Source: Gnetum montanum | Taxonomy: Eukaryota > Streptophyta > Gnetopsida > Gnetales > Gnetaceae | DNA length: 64,000 nt | Direction of reading: 5' to 3' | Assembly: GCA_015680685.1 (NCBI GenBank) | Contig: MNCI01034802.1 | Coordinates: 151,349 to 215,348, forward strand | Shown: positions 36,219 to 48,639 of the stretch, piece after piece | Numbering within the stretch: the stretch's first letter is position 1 | Layout: each line of letters begins with the position of its first letter | Made by a program: the position numbers and the translations under genes | The notes under the pieces: model-generated | Databases searched by the model: none | Told to the model about the DNA's origin: nothing | What the model saw: only the letters and a program-made list of their open reading frames with translations

Positions 36219-37190
36219 TTTAGCCATCCATGTTAGTACCTTATGTTATCTTAGTGATGGTGATCATTGATATATGGTTGTTATGCATGTATGTTGATGA
36301 TGAGTGATGAAGTAAATCCTATACCCAACTATACAAATCATAAATGTTGCAAGAAACCTTATTATAATCTATGGATGGACTACAATGGCTTCTAGATAGT
36401 TGATATAAGATCATTAATTCTTGTCTTCCTAGTTGAGTTAGTTAGGATTAATGTGTATGGTTTAACTCAAAGAAAAGTGTATAATATGATATTTTTCAAC
36501 ATGAAGAAACTAAGGTAAAACATATTAAATAAGTATTAAATCTAATTGACAATGAAAGTAAATTCATAGACTAGCATAATGAAAATAATCATCCCTTCCA
36601 CATCAATCATACATATCTTGGGCTAGTATAACCATCATTAGGATTATCAAGCAACATGGTACTAGACATACAAAGAGATATCACTACTAGGTTACTAGAT
36701 GATCATACTTTATGCTCGAAATTGATCATACTTAATCTGCTAATTTACTAGCATGTAATAAAAATGTAAACATTAATCTAGGTACAATGGAAAGTAAATT
36801 GCACTAGATATGTAAAGTGCATTGGAAAGTAAATTCTAAGCTAAGTGAAATGCTACAATAAAAAAAAAACAATCTTCATCTATATTTCTAGCCATAAAAT
36901 GTATCAAGGAACATTTCACTTGAATAAATATGTTATACAATCACCTTAAACCATATCGTAGGTACTCACATACTATTACTAAATTCATGGAATAAAACTG
37001 CAAGAGTTTAACTAAGGCATGAACAAAATGGTGTATTGAATATAGTGGTTGGGTAGTATTTATAGGTACTACCATCATTGAATACATCATATCTAGAATA
37101 TCATATAAAGACACATGATATCATAGCTATGGTATTGTAGATATGATATCATAGGTGTGATGTTGCAACCCACTTTTTATTTGATATAGT
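36219..37190 (-). repeat. Diverged LTR-like sequence
   Basis: Shares ordered blocks with the LTR at 26240-27137: CCAACTATACAAATCATA (36329 against about 26357), GTATGGTTTAA, AAGTGCATT, AACTGCAAGAG, and a TATAAATA on the minus strand near 37055. The blocks are short and gaps are many, so it is a distant relative at best. 35743-36218 holds no recognisable feature. Confidence 0.4.
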
Positions 37191-37289
37191 GTTTCATGTG
37201 CTTAGTAATAATGTGATTAAGACCCATTGGATTTATTGAACTAGTTTAAAAATTACTTTTATAGAATTTTTTAATTTATAACTTATTGC

Positions 37290-37352
37290 TACCTAGTAGA
37301 ATCAAACTTGCAACCTAGGGTTACTAGGCCAAGACTCTTACCTCTAAGTTAA
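37290..37352 (-). repeat. Possible tRNA-derived SINE head
   Basis: On the minus strand TTAGAGGTAAGAGTCTTGG resembles an A-box region and GTTGCAAGTTTGATTCTAC a B-box, about 30 bases apart, as in the internal RNA polymerase III promoter of a tRNA. The stems of a real tRNA do not close well, so it is a relic or coincidence rather than a tRNA gene. Confidence 0.35.
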
Positions 37353-37364
37353 TATCTCATTAAG

Positions 37365-40300
37365 CATACTAATCTTGTTTGGTGAGTTGATAGGTACCAT
37401 GGATTTGAGGACAAGAAATGGATAATATTGTAGGTATATATGTGTGTGATATTTTATGTAAGATTTTTATTATGGTTTGTAGCTAGTTGGGATTATGTGG
37501 ATGTTAGAATTAGTAAGCATGAGTTCAAAGAGTATTTTTCAAGGAAAAAGATCTCGTAAATTAATTATTATATTTTATCTAAGTTTAAGTTTAAATATAG
37601 TAGTTTTTGATTATCTTTAATTACTTGTATTTTATTTAAAGGTGGAGAAGTAGTGATTAGTTAGTATTATCTTATATTTTTTTTATTATTGTTATCTTTT
37701 ACAAAATCTTTGATTGTTTAAAAAGTAGAATTTTATATTTTTGTATTTTAGAAAAGAAAAGTATCAAGTGGGAGTAGTGTACCTTTCATTCTTTAATCTC
37801 AACTATTTACTTAAGTTTTTCCTATAAATACTCCAACTACATATAAGTTCAATACCTTATTATCTAGTGCTTTTTAGGAGTTCGAGACTCTTATGAGTTA
37901 GAGCAAAGGTCTAAGCTTCTACATGTGATTTCAACTTGTAGCGCCTAGGTGGGGAATCCTTATTGTCTTATTTCATAAAATTGATCTATAGGTTTTATTG
38001 TGCTTATGTGTCATATTGTCATGCATGATAAATAATGTTTATGATATATGTACATTATAATGAGGACAAGGGTTTAATTCTAAATATATGTCTTACCCAT
38101 ATATAAGGTCACATTCCTTGGATTTATTTGTTTTATGAGTCTTCGAAGTTTGTTGATAGAAGTCTTATGGGATTGACATGTAGGAGTAAAAGAAGCATGG
38201 ATGGAGGAATGATAGAAATACACATTACACCTTTGTCACAAGTTAAATGTGAGTTACAATAAGTTGCAATAGTTTTCCATCATCACATATGAATTTTAGT
38301 TCATTCATAGTTCATTTTATAATAGTTTTCTAACATCACATATGGATCGTAGTTCACTCATAGTTCATTTTACAATAGTTTTATGGCATCACATCTGGAT
38401 TGTAGAATTTTTGTTTAAGGCTTACCAAGTTGTAACATCCTATTGTTTAGGTTGTGGTCAATTCATGATGCAGAATGAGGGCTTATAATACACTTACGAT
38501 TGAGTTGTGACATAACATTAAAAGACCTATACGTACTCATAGTCACATTGTACTAAAGTTGTGGTTTGACAAGCAATCAATCTTACAAGTTGTGATGAAC
38601 TAGTATTGAGTTTGCAATCAGTTAAATTTATTGTATAGTGATGTTTGAGGCTAAAATATGATTAATTTTTGTAGTTGGGCATTTAGGTTTTTTGAGGTGA
38701 TTTCTTATGACATTTTGGTACTTCTTGATAGGTTGTACTTGTTGGTATTGTGACATCCCATCCCTGGAAGTGATGGAAAACATCAGATATATCTATCATT
38801 TAATATTATGTGTAATAAATGTAGTTGGAAGAATGAAAAATGAATTGAAAAGGAAACATTATTAGTGTGGAAATAATATATCTAGTTCATGCTTTGATGA
38901 TTCTTTAGGAATATCTTCATTCTACATCTATCCCTTAGAGATAATTCAACATTATCATCATAGTTAGGCCTTTACTTGGCTAGAAGGGATGACTAGTCAC
39001 TTTCCTATCCTACTTCACCTATGATTCATTACTCATCTTTACTTGCACTGCAACTCCATGCTAGCATAATCTCTAATTCCTATGTATAAATAGCTTTAGT
39101 AAACCCCCCAAAGGATAACTACAAAGAAATACCTATAATTAAAATGTATCCTTTTAGGTATTATTATAATAATTACATCATTTATTAAAAAGTGACATCA
39201 TATTTGTTATGAATCAATTCCATTTAAGAATGGGGATGTGATAAACTACCTCCCTTAAATTTTTTTAATCCTTGAACAAGTCCTTATCAATGATCATTCT
39301 CCATGTTCCAGTGCTTTCTACATGTTCCAATGTTCCAATGTTTTAAATTCTTATTTTTAAATGGGGATGAATATTTCTAAATTCTCCCACTTATTTTGCA
39401 AGTGCAATATAAATGAGAAAAATATTTTGGAAAAATAAATCTTATCTCATTGACTAGTTACCTTAGCCTCTATGTAATAACAATAGGTGAATTAAAGGTC
39501 TACAAACCATCAATCACTAGTCCTAATCAAGGTTACATAAGGTGCAACTCATATCTTTGGTTGCCTTGGTGAAGGTAGGGTAAATCACTTTTTCCACTTT
39601 TATTACCCAAATTATTTTACTTACCTAATTTAGAGATATAAATTAAATAAATAAATAAGAGTAAAAACAAGAAATAGAAGGAAGGTTAAGAAACTCCTTG
39701 ATTTTAATCAACTTTTGGAATCAAGAAATGTAGTTGTAATTCTACCATAAAGACTATATGGTAGGATAACCTTTTTTGGGATGGTAGAACTTGATCTTTC
39801 TCCTAAACTTCTTCCTTCAGAATTAACTATAGTAGCTTGATAACTTGAAAGAATTAGGTATCATACCAAATGTAATATAGGGTCTTGACAAAGAAGGATG
39901 TTAACCCATCTTTGAAAAACATGATAGTGTAATTATTGAACTGGGGTTCTTGATGGACACTATGATTAACATCATATGTTTTTGAATTTGGGAATTCAAC
40001 TTATCTACTTGAGATTCAATGTAGGTAGAGCATGCACTAGCAAATAAAATGATATGATGGATTGATGAAAATATCTTCTTCAAATTAGGTTCCTCTTCCA
40101 AATGCACTTTCACACATCTATATTTTAAGATGAACACCACTTTTCACTTTTGCATTGAAGTCTTTAGAAATGATGAATGGTACTAGATCAAGATCAGTAT
40201 AGGTCAGGCATAGTCTAGTATCTAGGCATGTTGGGTTGGTAATCAAATGTATGTTAATCATACATATACACTTTCTTGATGACTGCATGTTAAGTAGCAA

Positions 40301-42745
40301 TGCTAGGACTATGGTTTCTTTGGAATCTCAATCTTTCTTTCTTTTCCATAACTTAAAGTTTGGGAATTTGAAAAATCATGTCTTCAAATATTCATTTGAA
40401 TTTTTGTATTTATTCATACTTCACTTCCTTGGTATCCTAACTTTCTCAAATTAGGGTGGAATTGGTGTAGAAATTCCTATGGTAGGACTTCTTGTAGGAA
40501 AAAGATATCAACATTAAAATCTTGTAATTCTATAAGGATACATGGATATCAATATTCATGCCAATCCAAGATCCAGGGTAGACATAGGGAATGTTGAATT
40601 TCATTAGCTAGGAACCTTAACCACATTTTATATTTCTATCTTCATGTTTGGATTCTCTCTTGATTCATTTCTTTTCATAGGTATCATACACTTAAATAGG
40701 ATAAGGTTATGATCCTATATGATGATTAATGCCTATTTTTGAATGATATAGATCTTCCTTGTATTTCTAGTTTGCCAACTGATTCTGCAACTACTCGATT
40801 TATTGAGTTTATAGTGACTTGGATACATTTTTTATACTCTTACCTTTTTACCCTCCTTAGGACAATCTTAAGGTTCAAGATGATCATAAAGAGTTAAATT
40901 TATGAGTATTAATCATTAGCTTTCTATACATCGTTAGTTGATATAGGTTAGGACTTATTAAGGCATAATTTAAACTGCCAACTAATTATCAATTTCCGAA
41001 TGACCAATTTGACATCACCATTAGATTTAGAAGGCTAAATAATGTAAGAAATGGACATCAAATGCTTGAGTTATGATAAATTGAGCTCCCAATAATCTTA
41101 AAGAATAATTTAGGGGAGGGGATTAAAAACTAATTTTGGGAGTTCTATAAAGTAATTAGATTTTAGCATTGTTTGTAGGAGGTTACAATTTTGGGAGTGG
41201 TTCTAAATTCACCACCATTATCTTCAAAAGATCATAAATTTATATAAAATACTATTTATTCACTGAAAAAGGCTTGTAACATGAGTAGTTTATTCTGGCT
41301 ATGATCTCCTATGATGTGGCTAAAGCCTTGTAATAATTACCATTTTATAGTGAAATTGATGGCTGCCTCTTGGTCATGGGCTCATATCATGAGCACAATG
41401 GCATAAGCATGATGGACATCATGTAGTATAATAGGCATCCTCACAATATGTGTGGTCACAATTAGTTCACAAAGAAATGAAGTGATGGAGATTTATGTAA
41501 AGGATTGTGGTCCTAATTTTCATAATAAGTTATATCTTATTACCCAATGTAAAGGCATTTGCCAAAGCATAAATGACTTAAGGCACATTGTTGTAAACTT
41601 ACATATGGATTTTTAATGACTTACTAATTTATTTTTTATTAATTTTTAAATTAATAATGATTTTTAATAAATTTTTACTTCACTACATTAATTAGTTTTG
41701 AGAGTGGAATTGCTAAATCATAATGATTGATCAGACTTAACCAAAACATGAATAAACTTGACCAAGGTCTACCATAAATGAAGGTCATGTTCGTATGTAA
41801 AATATGTCTTAAATATGACACTTGTCTTGAATTAGATTATAAAACCATTAATTTTATGGTGTAGGTTAAAACATGCTCCATTTTAACCATGGTTCCCTTG
41901 ATAACAACCTTGGTAATAGAGACATGATTTAAGAATGTGCATCAGCTTTTGTGATGAAATGAAGATTTCTAAGATGATGTCTACAACCTATTTTCTAAGT
42001 GTTCTATCAACTTTTTTAGGTTATTTGCAATTCCAATGCTTTAAAAACTATCTTAATTCCAATACTTTTAAAATTGACAATATAGAACTTCGTACTATTT
42101 CTGGTACCAATGTTGTATAAATCATTGCATAGAAGACACATTTAGGTTTTTCTATGCATTTTTTAACTAATATTTTACCATTTTTAAGAGATATGAGTTC
42201 TAATCAAATATTTTAAAATATAAGTTCTATATAAAATTTGTAAATCAATGATAATAAGAATTCAAGATTTTGATAAAAATATATTTAGATAATATGCATG
42301 ATTAAAAAATTAAAACATACCTTTTTACAAAATATTAAAATAAAACAAATACTTTTAAAATTTGAATTTACATTTTTTTCACTCTAAATTATAGAGGATG
42401 AACCAAAGTTGAAGATGAAAATCATGTGTTAATGAACAAAAAGAAAAATCCTTTAATTTTACACCTTGTATATGTTAATTACCATGGAAAAGGCAATACA
42501 TTGTAGGTTATCCAAAAAAGGATAGGGTAAAGGGAAAGAAAGAAAAAGAGCCAATACACAATGGAGGTAGGAGGGTTTTTTTTTTTTTTTTTTCAAATTT
42601 CAATGTGAAAACCAATGAGTATGCTAAAATAATATGCAATTTCTATACATATTCCAAAATGAATATGGACAAAAGAAATGCACATAACATGCTAACATGC
42701 ATGGACATGCTTTGTCACACAAGCAACGAGACTAGGCTTGGAATT
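37365..42745. other. No gene seen; AT-rich intergenic DNA
   Basis: Over 5 kb without a convincing frame on either strand; the longest open frames are under 80 codons and show no family motif. It includes the 53-bp tandem repeat at 38268 and a T-run at 42570-42593. Confidence 0.6.
38268..38418. repeat. 53-bp tandem repeat, nearly three units
   Basis: Units start with AATAGTTTT at 38268, 38321 and 38374. Each contains ATCACAT and, in the first two, TAGTTCATTTTA. Confidence 0.85.
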
Positions 42746-42758
42746 TCAAAAATCCTTT
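42746..42758. repeat. Target-site duplication of LINE A
   Basis: Pairs with 48586-48598, 12 of 13 bases identical. Together they fix both ends of the insertion. Confidence 0.7.
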
Positions 42759-42815
42759 AGGAGTCAAAACCTTCCTTTAACATTCAAAGACAAAGAGAGA
42801 GAGGTTGTTGTGCGG

Positions 42816-43799
42816 ATGGGAGCAGAGGCAAGCGGGTCAGTTCACTATGCGGATGGGAGCGAGACGGTCCACGATGTGGATACCGGCGAGGCGGCCCACA
42901 GCGTGGACATAGAGGGGACAGCCCAAGGCGAGACGGCGAGAACAACAAACGCAACGAAGCCTGCTGAGAAGCCGGAGACCAGCAACCTTGGTGAGTCCAC
43001 CAAAGAAGGACCAGCACTAAGGATCAAAGTTCGGAGCCCAGATAGTGCCACTCTGGAAAGCTTGGCACGCAGCCTGATTGGCAAGTTCGTGTCGGAAGGG
43101 GCATGACCTTGCTTCGACCTAATCCAGTGCTGGGCTCGGGTAACGTGGGGGTTGGATACCGTGATGGTCAAATGCCTGGCAGACGATCGTCTCCTATTCT
43201 GTTTCACCTCCTTGGCTGACAAAGAAAAGGTGCTAGTGGGGGGACCTTGGTTTTATGGGGCTCAGGGCCTAGCTCTGGCATCTTGGCACCCATGGGTTCA
43301 TCGAGACCCAACCCTGTTTGAACGGGCACCAGTTTGGGTACGGCTGTACGACCTACCCCTCGAATACTGGTCGACCGAATTTCTGCAATCGCTTACACAG
43401 CTGTTCAGTGAGTTTATCAAGTTCAACCACTTCACAGAGGTCATGGAACACATGGGATTCACGCAGTTCTGCATGTGGAGGCCTCTTCAACCAAAGGAAA
43501 CAACTGAGGTGTTGGTGTTGGACTCCGATCTCAGCAAGGAGAGGGTCCACGTTCAGTTTGAAAACCTGCCAAGGCCCCCGTATCTGATGCGGGACTCTCA
43601 CTCGGGGGGAGGCCCAGCCCTTGAGGATCGTGCCGGGCATTCCCCAGAGGGCGGGTGGCACCTCATCAGCAAAAGAGGACATGTTGCCACCAGGAAACTA
43701 CTGGTGCACAAGATAGGACGTCCAGGGGGGTTCGCAGGGACAGGCCTCCTAAGGAGGGTAGGACTCAAGGTCATAACTCTACAAATGGTAGGCCGCTAA
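42816..43799 (+). pseudogene. LINE A ORF1 (DUF4283 Gag-like), one nonsense codon
   Basis: 327 codons in one frame from the ATG at 42816, interrupted only by TGA at 43104-43106. Copy B has an Arg codon (CGT) at that place, so CGA-to-TGA deamination is likely. The DUF4283 region (SLIGKFVSEGA, then CLADDRLLFCFTSLADKEKV and GPWFYGAQGLALASW) is the RNA-binding part of plant L1 ORF1 protein, which coats the element RNA. The Ala/Thr/Glu-rich start is probably disordered. ORF2 starts about 460 bp downstream. Confidence 0.8.
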
Positions 43800-44257
43800 C
43801 TGGCTCCGAGAGGTCGGGGGAACAGGCTGCGGCGGACCCATGAGGGAAGGCCCTGGAGGCGAGGGAAAAGGAGACCATGCCTAACATGATGAGTAAGCCC
43901 TACCTTCACGCTCTGGTTGGTAATGAGGCTCTAGCTCCCGAGGGCAACCAACTGGAGCGGGCCCAAGCCGACCGCCTCAGGTCGTCACGCACCCCCGCCT
44001 CTGGGGGGCCCCGTCGGGGGTGCTCTGTTGCCACCTCCAGTCATAAACTGGATAAATACTAGCCGTGGGGCAGTGTGACCCCGCTCCCCTCCAGAGGGAA
44101 CGAGGCCAAGGAACGAACGAGGGACGGTGATGCCGCTGCCTGCAGCCAAGGTGGGGCAACCAAAAAACAACACTCGCCGATACAAGGCCACGCAGCTATT
44201 CGTCGATTTGGGCATGCAGCCCACACTCCAGGAGGTATACCAAAGACATATGTCCCC

Positions 44258-44910
44258 ATGAAGGTTCTCTCATGGAATTGCGGGGGCCAGGGTACCCCGT
44301 ACAAATGACATACCCTAAAATGCATGGTGCAAGACGAGAGGTGTGATATTGTATGTCTACAGGAAACAAAACTTCAGCAGACAGAAGCCCAGGTGCTGCA
44401 CTGGCCAAGGTGGCACAGCCATCTGGTGCCTAGCAAGGGGCTCACGGGAGGCCTTGAGATCCTCACCAAGGTGGACTCGTATGTCAAGGACACCTCCGAT
44501 TGGTTCATTACGGTGCACTTGCCAAGGCCAGACGTCTGGATTACTAATGTTTATGGTGCTCAGGGGTGGCAAGTTCGCCTTCAGGCACTTGCGCGCATCG
44601 TGGGACTTGTCCCCTACGACACGAGTTGGATGCTAATCGGTGACTTCAACCAGAGGCTCTACAGCTCGGAGAAGTCTGGAGATTCCATGGCGGAGCCCCC
44701 AAGGGCACTCGAATTCCACACGCTGCTGCAAAGAAATGACCTCACAGACATCGAGATCGCGGGCTGCAGGTACACCTAGAGTAATCACTGTCAAGGCACC
44801 GCGTGGGTCTAATCTCGGATTGACCGAGCGTGGGTTAGCAGGGCGTTGCTGATCAACTGGGGTGTGCACGTGTACGGGGGGTCCGAATGGCCTCTGACCA
44901 TAGGGCTATT
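44258..44910 (+). pseudogene. LINE A ORF2 endonuclease domain
   Basis: Starts MKVLSWNCGGQGTPYK with a TGA soon after (44306-44308). APE-type endonuclease motifs are present: the Asn in SWNCGG, the Glu in VCLQETKLQQTE, the TNVYGAQGW strand, and Asp/Asn in LIGDFNQRLY. It nicks target DNA to prime reverse transcription. The C-terminal SDH motif is degraded (SEWPLTIGL in place of ASDHRPI of copy B). Stops include TAG at 44777, which replaces a Trp codon. Confidence 0.85.
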
Positions 44911-45463
44911 TTCTGCCAGTTGGACAGTGACACGTTTCAAAGCCCTCGTCCTTTTCGGTTCGAGCGCACCTGGCTCCGAAAGACGTGGCTGGGTGCGCTA
45001 GTGCAGGATATCTAGCACGGATACCCGTGCTCAGGGGACCCACGGGATTTTCTGAAACACGGGCTGAAGACCCTGAAACAGAAAATTAAAAACCTCAACA
45101 CAGGAAAAATACAGTTTCAGAGGAAATCATTGCAGGCTTTAGGTTCAGCTATAGGCAATTCAGGCTCAATAGGAGCAGGGAGAGGACCACAACAGCGAGG
45201 AGCTCGCTCTCTTGGCGAAGTTACAGTTGATGTAGAGTGAAGAGGAAGAGTATTGGCGTCAATGGGCCCGGGTGCAGTGGCTGAGAGTAGGGGATCGGCA
45301 CACAAAATTATTTTTTGCTGCGATGAAGGAGCACTGTGGAAATCATCATCACCCCTTGCAACGTCTCTTGGAGGGTGAGCAAACACCCCCACTTTCGAGT
45401 GTAGACAGCCTGCTGCACTACTGGCAGCAGGTCTGGACGTGGTAGTCTACCGAACCGGTTTCC

Positions 45464-46303
45464 ATGCTGGTTCACAAGGCCCTGACCCAGGCTAAAAATT
45501 CACAGCTGCTGGAGCCATCCTCGCTTCAGGAACTTCGTACGGTGTTGCAGGAGATGCCAGTGGATAAGGTGCCTCGGCCGAACGGTTGGCCCATTGAAGT
45601 TTTCCTGGAATTTGAGGATGCGCTGGGGGCAAACCTTCTCGATGCTTTCAACCACATGCTAGTGTGGCGTCAAGTTCGCAAAGAAATTAACTACTCTCAT
45701 GTGGTCCTACTGCCCAAGACAGAGATGCCCACTTCCCCAGGACATTTCCGTTCCATTGGTGTTTGCAACATGCTTCTACGTTTGTTTTCGCGCATGCTTG
45801 TTGCCAGGCTTTGCCCCCTCATGCCACGACTGGTGGGGAAAAACCAGGCTGCCTTCATTAAGGGCTGCCACCTCCAGGACCAGGTCCTACTACTGCAGGA
45901 AATCCAGCATGCCCTTCGCATTGCGAAATACCCAGGTCTCTGCATCAAGCTCGATATTACCAAAGCTTACGATTCCATTAGTTGGGATGCCCTGCGGAAT
46001 GTACTGCTTGCGAAAGGCCTGGATCGGGACTTTGTGGAGCTCTGCCTGCAGATGCAACAGGGAGGGTGGTACTCCCTAGATATTGATGGGTACTTGCGGG
46101 GTTTCCATGGGACTTGACGCAGGCTGCATCAAGGTGATCCCCTCTCTCCACTCCTTTTTCTGATGCTGATGGACCTCCTACAAATCTATTGTACGGAGGA
46201 GGGCATCCAAGGACTTGAATTGCATGGTATTCCCTATCTCACCACTCACTATGTGGACGACACCATGATTTTCATCAGGGCTGCCGTGCCGTAGGTCAAG
46301 GCT
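45464..46303 (+). pseudogene. LINE A ORF2 reverse transcriptase
   Basis: A 217-codon open frame from 45464 followed by in-frame stops. RT blocks are PNGWPIEVFLEF, SPGHFRSIGVCNMLLRLFSR, KNQAAFIKGCHLQDQVLLLQ, IKLDITKAYDSISWDAL and LHQGDPLSPLLFLMLMDLL. The catalytic motif is YVDD at 46250-46261, against FADD in copy B. A TAG at 46292 falls where Gln is expected. It would copy LINE RNA at the nicked target. The linker between the endonuclease and 45464 is present but frameshifted. Confidence 0.85.
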
Positions 46304-47569
46304 TTGATGAGGGCGCTCGATCATTTCCAGCGGGAAGTGGGACTGCAGACAAACGTTGAAAAGTCCATGCTGTATTTCACGCACACACATCATTCGGTGC
46401 GCAGCAGGATTATTCAAATTCTAGGGATCCTGCCAGGGAAGGCGGACAATAAATATTTGGGTGTTCCCATCCACAACTGGCATAGAAGGAAAACCTGGCA
46501 GGCCCTCCTTATGAGAATTCAAAAATGCACGACCCATTGGACAAATCGTTTATTGTCTCGTAAAGGGAAAATCGTTCTAGCGGTCGCAGTGTTGGGGGCC
46601 ATGGCTAGATTTGCTGCCCCGGTGGCCTCCTTGCCCTCTGGCATTGCCACAAAAATTGATACAATTTTGCGTGACTTCGTGTGGTCGGGAGGACAAGGAG
46701 GAAAAGAGATGCACCTGGTGGATTGGACCAATACCGCATGGCCCCGCGAGGCCAGGGGGGTCAGCATTCTCCCTTTCAAGGTGGAGGCGGCCTTGGGATG
46801 GCAGAGGTTGATTTGGCGGCTTCCCACCACACTGGATGACCCCTCCCTCTGGGTGCAGATTCTGCAGCAGAAGTACAGGCCCTGGACGGCGGTTGGTTCC
46901 GACTCTTTCGTCTGGAGACAACTGTGTGCCCACGTGAGGTCGTTGGGTAATGATGACGAGATTTCCCTACATCCTCGTCAGTACGTCCAGAAGCAATTCC
47001 CGACCAATCCATGCTGGATGCTGCTCTGGAGGGGAATTCTCCCGGAAAAGATCAAGATGTTTGGGTGGCTGATCCTCCACCAGGCCCTCCCCATCTGGAC
47101 ATTATTGCGGATTAGGGGCATGGCAATCAGTACCCATTGCCCCCTATGCAATTACTATTCTGAGATGTTGCAGCACTTCATGCATGAGTGCCACGTGACT
47201 AGGCAATTCTGGCATATGACCAGTCTCCATCCCATTACTATTTCTAGTAACTTGCCAATGCTTACCGCGCTGTGGATTTTGTGGAAGGCCAGAAATGAAT
47301 GCATCTTTAAAGGCATGGCCTGCCCTCCCCCGACCATGTTATCTGGCAGGTTCAGGAAATTCTGGCAGGAAATTACTGTCGCGATGGACCGGCATACCCG
47401 CCTCGAACCTCCCATAACTGCTATTCAACGACACCCAGAGCTTTGGCAGTGGGCCTCCTGCATGAGGTGGACTCAAATTTTGGCCATAATTGTTGCTGAC
47501 CCTGAGCTTGACACCCGACCCTTTTACACAAATTGGTGCGAGGGGACCACCGTGTTTACAGGGAGGTAG
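46304..47569 (+). pseudogene. LINE A ORF2 C-terminal part with zf-RVT
   Basis: 421 open codons that continue ORF2 after RT: thumb region (NVEKSMLYFTHTHHSVRSRI, KYLGVPIHNWHRRKTWQALL), then a long linker. At 47138-47191 lies CPLCNYYSEMLQHFMHEC, a C-x2-C-x8-H-x4-C cluster typical of the zf-RVT domain of plant non-LTR elements. LWILWKARNECIFKG follows, as in that family. This is the best preserved ORF2 portion. The ATG at 46304 is internal to the ORF, not a true start. Confidence 0.85.
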
Positions 47570-48585
47570 ATTCATATTACGGCAGCGTCGATCGCGGCTG
47601 CAATTGGGGCGTCTCTCAGTGGCGCTCACATTCCCCCCTTGGAGGGTTCGCATGCGACCACTATAGATTTCTTCCAGGGCCCCATCCCGAAGATAGCCAG
47701 TGGACATATCAAGAGGACAGCCCTCTCGTCCAAGTGGAAGGCGGCAGAGTTGGTCGAACGTTTCTTCATCCATTCCGGGTCACACCACAAGCTAAATGGG
47801 GTGCACTTTAAATTCCTTCAATGTATGCGCAACGACACCCCCATCAACCTCCCTCTGTTTCTCTGGGAATCTCTGCGGAGGCGCCACCTAAACAAACATC
47901 CCAGGATGATTTGTGCCCTATGGTTGGCCAGCACTCCCTCCTTGCCAGCTCAACCTTTGGATCTTCAGGAGTCACGACAGCGAAAATGCTGGGGGTCCGG
48001 CAAGGGGACCACGCTCCAACACCCTGATGTCGGCCAAGATCAGAACCTGCCGAGATTGCCCCCTGTGAAGGACCCACCGGCTACCGCCACCAGCAACATG
48101 GGGGGGGGGGGGCAGGTTCTGAACCCCCCTGCTCAGTCGCCGCTCCAGACTCTGTTTTGGATTGAGGGCGTCCTCAAGGATCACATGATGGGAATCGCTC
48201 AAATGATCAAGGAGAATCGACGTAGCCTTACGGTGGGGCTTGGTCAGCTAGGTCCTAGCTCGCACTTCACCCAGGGAAATAATTCTGGATAGCATCCCCC
48301 CGGAAGGTAGTCGGCGGTGGCCGGGGGGTTGGCCGTTGGGGGGTGGGACGCCTTTTTATTGCCTGTTCCTTCGGAGTTTCTCGTTTTTGCGCCAGGGGTG
48401 GTGGCCGCCTACCTGCCTGCTGGGATGCCTGCAGCGGGGGGTGGGGGGGCCTCGGCCCATCAGGGGGTCCTTTCTATCTTGGTTGGTGTGGGGCCAGCGG
48501 TTCTGGTCCACGCTACGCTCCTGTGTAGCTCCTCTGAAATTTTTGGAATATAAATTTGTCTCTCAACCTTTTCCGAAAAAAAAGA
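47570..48585 (+). other. LINE A 3' part of ORF2 and 3' UTR
   Basis: The coding frame decays; an open frame at 47639-48292 may be the frameshifted end of ORF2 or chance. The G/C-rich 3' UTR ends with ATATAAATTTGTCTCTCAACC and an A-tail, matching the 3' end of copy B. Confidence 0.6.
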
Positions 48586-48639
48586 TCAATAATCCTTTTT
48601 GATTTAGCATGCTTCCAAATAGAATATACCTTATTCTAA

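Larger units (their letters stand above)
42759..48585 (+). mobile_element. L1-type LINE, copy A
   Basis: A 5.8-kb GC-rich insertion in AT-rich DNA. It has an ORF1 with a DUF4283-like domain, an ORF2 with endonuclease, RT and C-terminal zinc-binding domain, and a 3' end CCGAAAAAAAAGA. Flanking TCAAAAATCCTTT (42746-42758) and TCAATAATCCTTT (48586-48598) form a 13-bp target duplication with one mismatch. It is homologous from end to end with copy B (52172-57351). ORF2 is broken by stops. Confidence 0.9.

Noticed and set aside
37290-37352. A functional tRNA gene
   Set aside because: Acceptor and anticodon stems do not pair properly.
42784-48553. Many long open frames in other frames and strands across both LINEs (for example 46577-46933 minus, 52184-52699 minus, 55660-56364 minus)
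   Set aside because: They are by-products of high GC content over the true ORF1/ORF2 frames and have no family motifs.
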